This document shows, piece after piece, positions 27,808 through 36,042 of a stretch of 64,000 nt of DNA. Below the pieces are notes generated by a model, which saw only the letters and a list, made by a program, of their open reading frames with translations, had not been told where the DNA came from and did not search any database. Both the position numbers and the translations under genes were made by a program. Position 1 is the stretch's first letter, and each line of letters begins with the position of its first letter. This stretch comes from CAYGSN01 sp964352675 (GTDB lineage: Bacteria; Pseudomonadota; Alphaproteobacteria; Micavibrionales; Micavibrionaceae), in NCBI GenBank assembly GCA_964352675.1, contig CAYGSN010000009.1:11240-75239 (forward strand). The letters are read 5' to 3'.

Positions 27808-27850
27808 GGGTCAGGGAGGGGCTTGGAAAGCGCTTGGGTTGGGGTTGGGG
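27808..27850 (+). other. G-rich tract with potential to form a G-quadruplex
   Basis: The plus strand carries GGG (27808-27810), GGG (27814-27816), GGGG (27818-27821), GGG (27836-27838), GGGG (27841-27844) and GGGG (27847-27850). The last three are separated only by TT, giving a TTGGGG-like repeat. The tract lies in the 5' region of the minus-strand gene at 27168-27728. Sequence composition is directly visible; folding is inference. Confidence 0.45.
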
Positions 27851-27886
27851 TAAACTTACTCTTGCCTGCGTCGTTTGGCCTTTCAC

Positions 27887-28006
27887 TTAAAACGGGATAT
27901 ACGCGCCGACCCAGTGCCACACATCCTGGGGCACGTTCCGGTCGATGATATTCACCATGGCCATGATACAAAGTGTTGTGGCGGCTCCGTAAATATAGTT
28001 ACTCAT
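27887..28006 (-). CDS. Small hydrophobic protein (39 aa)
   Basis: A 39-codon frame begins with ATG 28006, preceded by CGGGAG with eight bases between, a strong ribosome-binding site, and ends at TAA 27887-27889. The product starts MSNYIYGAATTLCIMAMVNI, one probable membrane helix of about 17 residues, followed by DRNVPQDVWHWVGAYIPF. The size, single helix and tryptophan-rich end resemble many bacterial small membrane proteins. No family recognised. The minus-strand terminator at 28137-28163 lies upstream, so it is likely a separate transcript. Confidence 0.5.
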   Translation of the reverse strand: MSNYIYGAATTLCIMAMVNIIDRNVPQDVWHWVGAYIPF

Positions 28007-28136
28007 TATCTGATCTCCCGGTTTTACAAAGTGTTTATCCTATAGAGAAAGAGATGCAAGCATTATGCCAAATGCATTGGGAATTTTTTCTATTGTATTT
28101 CAAACATTTAAAGAAAAACCCGCATAAATCCGCCAG

Positions 28137-28163
28137 CAAAAAAGCGGCAAAAAACGCCGCCTT
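28137..28163 (-). terminator. Intrinsic terminator read on the minus strand
   Basis: Arms GCGGC (28144-28148) and GCCGC (28156-28160) enclose a 7-base loop. Read leftward the hairpin is followed by a six-T run (A-run at 28138-28143). No nearby minus-strand gene is directly upstream except sucD about 950 bases away, beyond an opposing gene, so its client transcript is unclear. Confidence 0.45.
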
Positions 28164-28196
28164 TCATTGCCGATCGGCATTATTTTCCGTAAATAA

Positions 28197-28225
28197 TTGA
28201 CGTGGTGTTTTTCCTAAGCTAAAGT
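28197..28225 (+). promoter_or_regulatory. Promoter for the 28252 lipoprotein gene
   Basis: TTGACG (28197-28202) and TAAAGT (28220-28225) are 17 bases apart, with a 26-base leader to the ATG. Good spacing and a near-consensus -35. Confidence 0.5.
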
Positions 28226-28251
28226 CAAAAAAATTTAGAGAACCAAATAAT

Positions 28252-29094
28252 ATGAAGAAAACACGATATAGAAGCTTTGGCCTTATTAGCCCCCTATTTT
28301 TAAGCATTGCTGCGGGCTGTTCAAGCTTTAGAGCCTCTCCCGAGCAAACCGATCAAAAAGATACAGGTTTTTATGCTCATATTTTATATGACACAATTAG
28401 AGATGGTGGGCATCATTTAGATGCTCCAGAGCCTGACAGCAATGCTGAATTCGTGCTGAACGGATTGAGATTGAAATATATTTCTGAAGTATTTGAAGAC
28501 CCAATTAAAAATGATGAAATTGATAGATTCTTAGACGATATTGAAACTCTTAGCGTTAGAGAAAAAATTGATGCCATCCACACTTTTTCAAAATCATTTC
28601 TAAAACCGAAGACAACAGATAGCTTCAATTTCTCGAGAGCCATCTCAGACAGAAGTGGTGATTGCCATGACTATAGTTGGCTCAATCTGTACTTGCTTGT
28701 TGCCTCTAACCTTAAACTGAACCAGCTTTTCCATTTGGCTATAAATTCCTACTACCCTGGCATTACACCGCCTGAAGACGCCCTATCACTTATTGATCAT
28801 GCTGTTGCTGCTGTTGTTCTTGATAACGGGGACATTATTGTAATGGACCATAATATGGCGCGCCCACTTCCGCTCAGCCCGGACCTGACTTGTTATGATC
28901 CAGGAGCTTTTCCTGAAATATTACATATTAATGAAATCGCAATGGTTTTAGGCCTGTCTTTTGATCTTCAACCAGTAATGTCAAGCAATGATCTAGGCCT
29001 TCTCTTGAAAACAACACTCGATTATCCCGACTCACCCTATGCGCGAAAAATCGGAGAGATTGACGAAGCTTCTGAACTAAATTTAGGTGATTAA
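28252..29094 (+). CDS. Lipoprotein with a transglutaminase-like Cys-His-Asp pattern
   Basis: A 280-residue protein with a lipoprotein signal: basic start, hydrophobic stretch, then lipobox AAGC with Cys at about residue 23. The mature part has SGDCHDYSWLNLYLL (Cys about 139), then DHAVAAVVLDNGDIIVMDHN (His about 180, Asp/Asn about 195), the spacing and context of the transglutaminase-like cysteine protease superfamily. Members act as proteases, deamidases or peptide cross-linkers; here the activity is only predicted. The gene is noticeably AT-richer than its neighbours, has its own promoter, and interrupts the TCA block on the opposite strand, all consistent with acquisition. The stop overlaps sucD by 4 bases. 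Confidence 0.6.
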   Translation: MKKTRYRSFGLISPLFLSIAAGCSSFRASPEQTDQKDTGFYAHILYDTIRDGGHHLDAPEPDSNAEFVLNGLRLKYISEVFEDPIKNDEIDRFLDDIETLSVREKIDAIHTFSKSFLKPKTTDSFNFSRAISDRSGDCHDYSWLNLYLLVASNLKLNQLFHLAINSYYPGITPPEDALSLIDHAVAAVVLDNGDIIVMDHNMARPLPLSPDLTCYDPGAFPEILHINEIAMVLGLSFDLQPVMSSNDLGLLLKTTLDYPDSPYARKIGEIDEASELNLGD

Positions 29095-29966
29095 GCCGCC
29101 ATCGCTTTCACGACCGCATCACCAAGACCGGCGGGTGATTCAGAGACTACAAAACCAGCGGAGCGCATCGCGTCCATCTTCGCTGGAGCCGTATCGTCGC
29201 CGCCGGAAATAATCGCACCGGCATGGCCCATGCGTTTCCCTGGAGGGGCCGTTGCGCCCGCAATAAAGCCTGCAATCGGCTTTTTGGTTTTAAGACCTTT
29301 ATAGAAGTCACAGGCCTCAATCTCTGCCGAGCCGCCAATTTCCCCGATCATCAGGATGGCTTCTGTTTCGTCATCATCCATGAACATTTCAATGCAATCG
29401 ATGAAGTTCGTTCCATTGACCGGATCACCACCGATACCGATGCAGGTGCTCTGGCCCAGGCCAACCGCGCCGGTTTGCGCAACAGCCTCATAAGTAAGCG
29501 TCCCGGAGCGCGACACAATGCCCACCTTGCCGCGTTTGTGAATATGGCCGGGCATAATGCCGATCTTGCACTCGCCGGGTGTAATCACGCCGGGGCAGTT
29601 TGGCCCAATCAGGCGGGTTTTGGAGTTCTTCAACGCCGCTTTGACCTTCACCATATCGAGCACCGGAATCCCTTCGGTGATACAAATCGCCAGCTCAATC
29701 TCCGCATTGATCGCTTCCATGATGGCCGCGGCCGCATAAGGCGGGGGTACGTAAATCACAGAAGCGTTACAGCCTGTGCGTTCCTTCGCTTCGGCCACCG
29801 TATCAAAAACAGGCAGGCCCAGATGCGTCGTCCCGCCCTTTTTCGGGGTCACGCCGCCGACCATATTGGTGCCGTAGGCAATCGCCTGTTCGGAATGGAA
29901 TGTGCCTTGAGAGCCCGTGAAGCCCTGACAGATAACTTTTGTGTCTTTGTTGACGAGAACTGACAT
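29091..29966 (-). CDS. sucD: Succinyl-CoA synthetase alpha subunit
   Basis: A 291-residue subunit of the TCA enzyme that couples succinyl-CoA cleavage to nucleotide phosphorylation. It has the CoA-binding Rossmann domain (ICQGFTGSQGTFHSEQAI, about residues 12-29) and the phosphohistidine loop GHAGAIISGG, where the His (about 248) carries the phosphate. It follows sucC by 38 bases. The stop shares TTAA with the convergent lipoprotein gene. Confidence 0.98.
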   Translation of the reverse strand: MSVLVNKDTKVICQGFTGSQGTFHSEQAIAYGTNMVGGVTPKKGGTTHLGLPVFDTVAEAKERTGCNASVIYVPPPYAAAAIMEAINAEIELAICITEGIPVLDMVKVKAALKNSKTRLIGPNCPGVITPGECKIGIMPGHIHKRGKVGIVSRSGTLTYEAVAQTGAVGLGQSTCIGIGGDPVNGTNFIDCIEMFMDDDETEAILMIGEIGGSAEIEACDFYKGLKTKKPIAGFIAGATAPPGKRMGHAGAIISGGDDTAPAKMDAMRSAGFVVSESPAGLGDAVVKAMAA

Positions 29967-30004
29967 GATGATTTTCTCCTTAGATTCAAATTAAATACCG
30001 AGAC

Positions 30005-31216
30005 TTAAGCTGCCTTCTGTGCTTTCTTTGTAGCTTCCACGACCTTCTTGGCGGCATCGTCGAGGTTATCGGCGCTGATGATCGGCAAGCCGGAATTGGC
30101 CATAAGCTCCTTACCTTTCTCGACATTCGTGCCTTCCAGACGCACAACCAGCGGCACTTTCAGCTTCACCTCTTTTGCCGCCGCAATCACGCCCTGGGCA
30201 ATCACGTCGCACTTCATAATGCCGCCAAAGATGTTGACCAGAATGCCCTTCACGTTCGGATCGGACAGGATAATTTTGAAGGCCACCGTCACGCGCTCCG
30301 CCGTGGCGCCGCCGCCGACATCCAGGAAGTTCGCCGGCTCCCCGCCATAAAGCTTAATGATATCCATCGTCGACATCGCAAGCCCCGCGCCATTGACCAT
30401 ACAACCAATATTCCCATCGAGGCGCACATAGGACAATTCATGATCCTTGGCGAGTTTTTCATTCGCGTCTTCTTCGCTTTCATCACGCAACGCCGCGACA
30501 TCCGGATGGCGAAACAGCGCATTGCCATCAAAGCTCATCTTCGCATCCAGCGCCATCACATCATCACCCACGGTGATCAGCGGGTTGATCTCAATAATCT
30601 CCGCATCCAGTTCCATATAGGCTTTATACAGGCTCTCAAACAGCGTGATCGCGCTGTCTTTTTTCGCCCCGGTCAGCTGCAGCCCGGCAGCTAGTTTTTC
30701 GCCATCGGCCTTCGTAAAGCCTGCAATTGGGTCGATCGCGACATTGATGATTTTTTCCGGCGTGTTGTGCGCCACATCCTCAATATCCATTCCGCCCTCG
30801 GTCGAGACCATGAAGGCGACCTTGCTCTGCGCGCGGTCCAAAACGACGGAGCAATAATATTCCTTTTCAATATCCACACCATCGGTGACATACAGGCGCT
30901 GAACCTCTTTACCTTCCGGTCCGGTTTGCTTGGTGACCAGAACCTGGTTCATCATCGCCTCGGCGGCCTCTTTAACCTCATCCACCGTCTTGCACAGGCG
31001 CACGCCGCCTTTGCCTTCCGGGTTGTTTTTAAACTTGCCCGCGCCGCGTCCGCCGGCATGGATCTGCGCCTTGATCACGAACAATGTCGTACCCCCCGCC
31101 TCAAGCTCTTTGGCGGCCTTTACGGCCTCATCAACGCTCATAGCCGGAATGCCTTTGGGCACAGCGACACCGTATTTTTCGAGTAGTTCCTTAGCTTGGT
31201 ATTCGTGAATATTCAT
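30005..31216 (-). CDS. sucC: Succinyl-CoA synthetase beta subunit (ADP-forming type)
   Basis: A 403-residue ATP-grasp subunit. The N-terminus MNIHEYQAKELLEKYGV, IHAGGRGAGKFKNN (nucleotide-binding), EINPLITVGDDVMALDAKMSFDG and the C-terminal GGIMKCDVIAQGVIAA with VRLEGTNVEKGKE are all present. It forms the heterodimer or tetramer with SucD. A likely promoter lies at 31262-31290. Confidence 0.98.
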   Translation of the reverse strand: MNIHEYQAKELLEKYGVAVPKGIPAMSVDEAVKAAKELEAGGTTLFVIKAQIHAGGRGAGKFKNNPEGKGGVRLCKTVDEVKEAAEAMMNQVLVTKQTGPEGKEVQRLYVTDGVDIEKEYYCSVVLDRAQSKVAFMVSTEGGMDIEDVAHNTPEKIINVAIDPIAGFTKADGEKLAAGLQLTGAKKDSAITLFESLYKAYMELDAEIIEINPLITVGDDVMALDAKMSFDGNALFRHPDVAALRDESEEDANEKLAKDHELSYVRLDGNIGCMVNGAGLAMSTMDIIKLYGGEPANFLDVGGGATAERVTVAFKIILSDPNVKGILVNIFGGIMKCDVIAQGVIAAAKEVKLKVPLVVRLEGTNVEKGKELMANSGLPIISADNLDDAAKKVVEATKKAQKAA

Positions 31217-31536
31217 GAGGGTTTGATCTCCGAAAGTTGGTCGGTGAAATAAGACGAATCAAGTATGGCCGCCCGGCTCCCCATTTGCAAGGCTTAAAGC
31301 CTGTAAATACAGGAGAAACCCGCTCTTTTCTATCCCTCCCCAAGCTCTCTTGAAATTCGCAATTTCTGCCGATTTTCGCTAAAATAGATACAATATGATG
31401 ATGTTTTAAAGCTTTTTTAACGAAATCCTAAGCTTTAAGGCGTATTTTCATAGGAAAAGGCGTAAAAGCCAAAACATAAAAGAATAAGACGGCAAACGGT
31501 GTAATAGCGCTCAAAACAGAGCAGAGGCGTGTTCCC
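31217..31536. other. Intergenic region between sucC and the 31537 gene
   Basis: This 320-base stretch holds the divergent start signals of sucC (left) and a plus-strand gene. Besides the sucC promoter it contains a 9-base perfect inverted repeat, TTAAAGCTT (31406-31414) and AAGCTTTAA (31430-31438), around a 15-base loop. I see no ORF with a convincing ribosome-binding site and no RNA family I can name. Confidence 0.4.
31262..31290 (-). promoter_or_regulatory. Likely promoter for sucCD
   Basis: On the minus strand TTGCAA (31285-31290) is followed by a 17-base spacer and CATACT (31262-31267). The expected start gives a leader of about 40 bases to the sucC ATG, which has GGAG upstream. Pattern match only. 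Confidence 0.4.
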
Positions 31537-32889
31537 ATGAAACAGGATCAAAACGATCCCGTACAACAAAGCGAAGCGGCCACAGATTCCAACCAGAAAA
31601 ACGGGAAATCTGGAACCGCACCTGGCGACTTTCTTTTTGAAACCGGCGCGGGCGTCACCGGTCCAGCCGGTGATATCAATGCCGTTCTAGAAGCCGGCAA
31701 CAGCGGCAACCGGGGCGGAAATTCCAACAGCAACCGTCATTCCACGGAAGAAGAAAAGCGCAAAAAAGAGAAGAAAGACTCTGACATTTCCCCCGTGGCG
31801 CTGCTACAGCTCATGGGCGTGCTGTATGAAACCCAGCGTGAGATCGAACAACTGGGCAAAAAAATTGCCGGTCTAAAAATCTCGCTGAGCGACCTTTTGG
31901 AAGAACTTGGACTGATCGATTCCCAGCTCGAGCGTTTGGAAACCATTCGCGATACGCTGCCTCAGAACCGCTATGAACAGTTGCGCGAGCGTTATGGCGA
32001 TATTCCGCTGCGCGAAATCGAAGAAGAATTCCTCATCCGCGACGATGCGGGCAACGCGGTGTATATCCAGCCCAAAACCGGCGAGGACGGCGAGGCATAT
32101 CTCTACCGCCTTGAGGAAAACCCGGAAACCGGCGCACTGGAAAAAATTCGCTACGATGATACCCAAGCAGCCGCATTCCTCGAAAAAGCCGCTGGGCCTG
32201 ACACCATGATGTTCGCCAACGAAACCATGTTTTTCAACCGTGATCCGTCCAATGCGCTGGCGGCGAACTGGCGTGAAATCAACATCTCCCTCCCGGCCAT
32301 GTTTGGCGGGCTGAATTTCAAAATCGGCGGGCCGCCTGCTGAAAACGGCGATCATATGATTGTCGTATGCGATGAAACCTCCTGCCGCCTCGTTGATAAG
32401 CGCACACTGACCGAGAAAGAACTAAAACAGGTCGAAGCAAAACTGAAAGAAGCGGAAACCGAATTGCATAGGGCCGAACAAAAAGCCGAAGATATCCGTG
32501 AACAGCTCAACTCCGGTGAAACAGTCGCTCTTGATAACCCTGAACCGGGAATGGATCACAACTATAGCGAGGAAGAGCTGAGCCATATGCTCGCCGGTGG
32601 CCCGCTATCCCGCGAAGACCTTCGTGAATATTACGATATTGCACATCACCGGATTGATGAAATTGCAAACCGCCTGTCCGACATGGCCGGGCGCACGACC
32701 TCTTTTGCCAAAGCGCTGGATGAGAATAATCCCAAGGCCGGACCGGCTCTGACAGGAACGTTCCAGCTTGCAGCCGCAGAACCAACCCCGGAGATAGAAG
32801 CTCCTGCGCTCAAACTGGCCGATCGCGCCCCCGAATTGGAAGAAACAACGGCCCGGCCGGTGGTTTCGGCCCCCGGCGCTGCGGCATAG
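31537..32889 (+). CDS. Coiled-coil hypothetical protein (450 aa)
   Basis: A soluble, highly charged 450-residue protein with no recognised domain. Residues about 90-140 (ETQREIEQLGKKIAGLKISL) and about 285-335 (KELKQVEAKLKEAETELHRA) have strong heptad patterns and should form coiled coils; between them lies a compact region containing NAVYIQPKTGEDGEAYLYRL. The N-terminal 80 residues are low-complexity and rich in Asn, Gly and Lys. No signal peptide is visible, so it is probably cytoplasmic or exported by a non-Sec route. It is followed after about 100 bases by a 163-residue gene on the same strand, likely co-transcribed. Confidence 0.65.
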   Translation: MKQDQNDPVQQSEAATDSNQKNGKSGTAPGDFLFETGAGVTGPAGDINAVLEAGNSGNRGGNSNSNRHSTEEEKRKKEKKDSDISPVALLQLMGVLYETQREIEQLGKKIAGLKISLSDLLEELGLIDSQLERLETIRDTLPQNRYEQLRERYGDIPLREIEEEFLIRDDAGNAVYIQPKTGEDGEAYLYRLEENPETGALEKIRYDDTQAAAFLEKAAGPDTMMFANETMFFNRDPSNALAANWREINISLPAMFGGLNFKIGGPPAENGDHMIVVCDETSCRLVDKRTLTEKELKQVEAKLKEAETELHRAEQKAEDIREQLNSGETVALDNPEPGMDHNYSEEELSHMLAGGPLSREDLREYYDIAHHRIDEIANRLSDMAGRTTSFAKALDENNPKAGPALTGTFQLAAAEPTPEIEAPALKLADRAPELEETTARPVVSAPGAAA

Positions 32890-32987
32890 AGATGATATTT
32901 TGGAATTTTGACCTGAACAGGGTGAAAACGGTATAATAAAGGAACTTAGAAAAACGGCGAAAAGCCATTAATAGAAGCGGTGTTACA

Positions 32988-33479
32988 ATGAATCAAACAA
33001 CTCCTCAGCCGGAGCAGGACGAACTGGATCCCCGTGTCAGGGACCTGGCCGAAGGGCTCGGCCTCGAAAAACCCGAATCCATGGGTTTTTCAGGCTTTTT
33101 CAGGGGGCTTTCAAATATTATCAGCACGCTGGTGCTGGGGATTTCCACGGCGATCCCGCCTTTGGGACGCGCTTTCAACCTGCCGACAGATTATGCGGAT
33201 TACCGCCTGCACCAGGATGTCCTGCAGGGTGCCGGGATTTTCCCCAAGCGCCCTGACGTTCCCCAACCGGGCGATCCCGGCTATACGCAAATGCGCGAAA
33301 CATTCACCCTCAGAATGGCACAGGGACCGGAGGATGATCTAGAAGGTCACAGGGGCCGTCTGGCCGAAGTCAGTCAGAATTTCAAACTGCAATATGCCTC
33401 TGCTGCGGCTCCGCCGGAGAGCAATCTAACAAGAGAACAATCGCTCACCAGTGACATGGTGCTGGGACGAACTGCCTAA
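32988..33479 (+). CDS. Hypothetical protein (163 aa)
   Basis: A 163-residue protein beginning MNQTTPQPEQDELDPRVRDL. It has one moderately hydrophobic segment (about residues 33-55, GFFRGLSNIISTLVLGISTA) that could be a single membrane or amphipathic helix, flanked by acidic and Pro-rich regions. No family recognised. It is downstream of the coiled-coil gene and upstream of a transglycosylase-like gene, all on the plus strand, between mdh and sucC. Confidence 0.55.
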   Translation: MNQTTPQPEQDELDPRVRDLAEGLGLEKPESMGFSGFFRGLSNIISTLVLGISTAIPPLGRAFNLPTDYADYRLHQDVLQGAGIFPKRPDVPQPGDPGYTQMRETFTLRMAQGPEDDLEGHRGRLAEVSQNFKLQYASAAAPPESNLTREQSLTSDMVLGRTA

Positions 33480-33590
33480 AATCCATCCTATTCTTAGGTC
33501 TTTATTTACCCCGCACGCGGGATAATGAACAAATAGGGCAGACTATTCGGGTCTGCTCATCTGGCACACTTCGTGCATTACTGTGTATCC

Positions 33591-34451
33591 ATGAAATATT
33601 TGCTGAAAATTCTGTTTGTGTTCCTGATTTTTTGTCCACCTGGGGCCTATGCGCTAGGGCCGGATACCATGCCCAATATCATTGAACCATCACAAATCGA
33701 GCCATGCTCCGGCCCGGCCTCTTCCCTGCAACTTTCCGAAGGCGATCAAAAGCGTCTCGATCTTGCGCAAAAGCTACGCCTGCATCTGAAAATGAAGGGG
33801 CAGGACCCCGCAATCGTCAATGCGATTTATTCCGTCAGCATCCAGACCGGAGTAGATTTCGAGCTGCTGGTGCTCAAGGCCATCATGGAAAGCGATCTGG
33901 GCCGCGTGGTTGAAACCTCCAAAAGCTCCGCTCTCGGTGCGTTCCAGTTTATCGAGCCGACATGGCTCACACTCATCAAGCGCTACGGCGAGCAGATCGG
34001 TCAGGGCCATTACGCCCAAGCCGTTACCTTCAAAGGCAAAAAACCCGTTGTGAAAAACGAAATGATGCGCTCGGAAATTTTAGCGCTACGCTACGACCCG
34101 CATGTTTCCGCCCTGATCAAGGCGCATCAAATTCGGGAGGAAACCGATGTGATTCGCTCTATGAAACGCGACACCGTCACGCTGGCCGACCACTATATCG
34201 CGCATATGCTCGGCCTCGCTCTGGCGCGGGATTTTTACGATCTCAAAAACAAGAATTCCATTTTCGCGGTGGCCTCTATCTCCAACCCGCAAATGCGTGA
34301 AGCCGCCCGTCTGAACCGGCCGTTTTTCTTTGACGGCAAAACGGCCCTGACCGCCGCGCAATCGTATCAGCGCTTCGAACGCCGCGTCGCACGCGAATTC
34401 CGAACCATCCAGTCCATCTCACAAATAAAAAGAATTTCGGTCTGCAGTTAA
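33591..34451 (+). CDS. Secreted lytic transglycosylase-like protein
   Basis: About 286 residues from ATG 33591 (MKYLLKILFVFL); an upstream in-frame ATG at 33573 is possible. It has an N-terminal signal peptide with likely cleavage after AYA. The middle shows an SLT-like core: LLVLKAIMESDLGRVV with a candidate catalytic Glu (about residue 103), then SSALGAFQFIEPTWLTLIKRYG, the ALGxFQFIxxTW block typical of lysozyme-like lytic transglycosylases. Predicted to cleave peptidoglycan in the periplasm, with an added basic C-terminal region. The stop shares a 4-base TTAA with mdh. Confidence 0.75.
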   Translation: MKYLLKILFVFLIFCPPGAYALGPDTMPNIIEPSQIEPCSGPASSLQLSEGDQKRLDLAQKLRLHLKMKGQDPAIVNAIYSVSIQTGVDFELLVLKAIMESDLGRVVETSKSSALGAFQFIEPTWLTLIKRYGEQIGQGHYAQAVTFKGKKPVVKNEMMRSEILALRYDPHVSALIKAHQIREETDVIRSMKRDTVTLADHYIAHMLGLALARDFYDLKNKNSIFAVASISNPQMREAARLNRPFFFDGKTALTAAQSYQRFERRVAREFRTIQSISQIKRISVCS

Positions 34452-35443
34452 GCCGCTTTATCCTGCGCAAACAGAGACTCCACCGCTGCGCGCTCCTCAC
34501 GCAGCTCCTTGTCAGTCGCATCCATGCGCGTCCGGGAGAAATCATTGATCTGCAACCCTTGCACAATCTGGTACTTCCCGCCGCTGCATATGCACGGATA
34601 GCCGTAAATCACACCCGGCTTAATCCCGTATGAGCCGTCCGACGGCACCGCCATGGATACCCAGTCCCCTGGCGCAGTGCCCAGCGCCCAGCTGTGCATA
34701 TGATCGATCGCCGCACTGGCTGCGCTGGCTGCGGAAGATGCTCCGCGCGCCTTGATAATCGCTGCGCCGCGCTGCTGCACATCGGGGATGAGCGTGCCTT
34801 CATACCAACTCTGGTCAATCTTATCCATCGCCGGTTCGCCGCCGATTTCCGCATGGTGCAAATCGGGATATTGCGTCGAGCTGTGATTGCCCCAGATAAT
34901 CATTTTCTTGATATCGGTCGAATGCACATCAACCTTTTCCGCCAGCTGTGAAATTGCGCGGTTGTGATCAAGACGCACCATCGCAGTGAAACATTTAGGA
35001 TCGAGATCCGGCGCATTTTGCTGTGCAATCAGCGCATTTGTATTGGCGGGATTGCCCACGACCAGAACCTTCACATCACGGCTGGCATGATCATTCAGCG
35101 CGCGGCCCTGCGGCCCGAAAATCCCGCCATTGGCGCTCAGAAGATCTTTGCGCTCCATGCCGTCTTTGCGAGGCATCGCACCAACCAGAAGCGCGTAATC
35201 CACATCCTTGAACGCCACATTCGGATCGTCCGTCGTCACCACATCGATCAACAGCGGAAACGCACAATCATTCAACTCCATCACCACACCACCCAATGCG
35301 CCCAGTGCGGGCGTAACCTCCAGCAGGTGCAGGATCACCGGCTGGTCGTCTCCCAGCATCGCCCCGCTTGCAATGCGGAACAACAACGCATATCCAATTT
35401 GACCGGCGGCTCCGGTGACGGCGACTCTGACAGGTGGTTTCAT
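34448..35443 (-). CDS. mdh: Malate dehydrogenase, MDH-SF1 (cytosolic-like) type
   Basis: A 331-residue NAD-dependent malate dehydrogenase. It has the N-terminal Rossmann VAVTGAAGQIGYALLFRIASG (about residues 7-26 key part), the substrate Args in GAMPRKDGMERKDLL, and the catalytic His in IIWGNHSSTQYPD (about 187). This subtype resembles the Thermus / cytosolic eukaryotic group (TIGR01759) rather than the lactate-dehydrogenase-like Mdh usually found in alphaproteobacteria, although it stands in the usual mdh position before sucCD. It oxidises malate to oxaloacetate in the TCA cycle. Confidence 0.95.
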   Translation of the reverse strand: MKPPVRVAVTGAAGQIGYALLFRIASGAMLGDDQPVILHLLEVTPALGALGGVVMELNDCAFPLLIDVVTTDDPNVAFKDVDYALLVGAMPRKDGMERKDLLSANGGIFGPQGRALNDHASRDVKVLVVGNPANTNALIAQQNAPDLDPKCFTAMVRLDHNRAISQLAEKVDVHSTDIKKMIIWGNHSSTQYPDLHHAEIGGEPAMDKIDQSWYEGTLIPDVQQRGAAIIKARGASSAASAASAAIDHMHSWALGTAPGDWVSMAVPSDGSYGIKPGVIYGYPCICSGGKYQIVQGLQINDFSRTRMDATDKELREERAAVESLFAQDKAA

Positions 35444-35523
35444 GATGGGATCTCCTTATATTAGCGATTTGATTCTGCCCTCAAGCATAAAGCACCGGGT
35501 CGTTTGAATAAACCGGAAACTTA

Positions 35524-35552
35524 TTGACATAAACTTAAAGTCAGGCTATAAG
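35524..35552 (+). promoter_or_regulatory. Strong sigma70-type promoter
   Basis: TTGACA (35524-35529, exact) and TATAAG (35547-35552) with a 17-base spacer. A 31-base leader follows, with GGAG before the ATG at 35584. Confidence 0.65.
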
Positions 35553-35583
35553 GTGCAAAAATCACATAATACTGGAGTAAAAC

Positions 35584-36042
35584 ATGACCCAACTCGTCCC
35601 TCTTTCTTTAAAAGCCAACGATCAATACGGCATCAAGGCAACAGCTATTAAAGTAAACCCTCGCTTTATTACTGGCGCTAAAGTCTCGCCTGACGGAGAT
35701 GTTATTATAGGTTTAACTAAAGAAGCCCAGAGGCTTTTTAGTAACAGTGGAGAAACACATGAGGGCATAGGTTCCACAGCAATTCTAAGCAAAGGGATTG
35801 GGGTATCTAATAATATAGATCAGCTTAAATTGTCTGATATTCCATTTACTGAAGTAAAACTGGTCACAGACGAAGAAAGCGAACGCCGATATCTTGTTAA
35901 TGCTTGGCATGTGACAGGAACAATGCCGGGGGCTCAGGAAGGTACGACTGTTATTGGACTTACCGATGAAGCAACAGACTTTTTCTCAGGGCATAATTTC
36001 AGGGAAGGTTTAGTTGCAAAATCAGAAGGTCTGAACCTCTAA
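35584..36042 (+). CDS. Hypothetical protein (152 aa), AT-rich
   Basis: No family recognised. A soluble 152-residue protein with a near-repeat of the phrase (V)IGLTKEAQRLFS (about residues 42-53) and VIGLTDEATDFFS (about 120-132), so it may be two related beta-alpha units of about 75 residues. It is AT-richer than the flanking TCA and DUF2336 genes and has its own strong promoter and GGAG ribosome-binding site. The stop overlaps the DUF2336 stop by 4 bases (CTAA). Confidence 0.6.
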   Translation: MTQLVPLSLKANDQYGIKATAIKVNPRFITGAKVSPDGDVIIGLTKEAQRLFSNSGETHEGIGSTAILSKGIGVSNNIDQLKLSDIPFTEVKLVTDEESERRYLVNAWHVTGTMPGAQEGTTVIGLTDEATDFFSGHNFREGLVAKSEGLNL

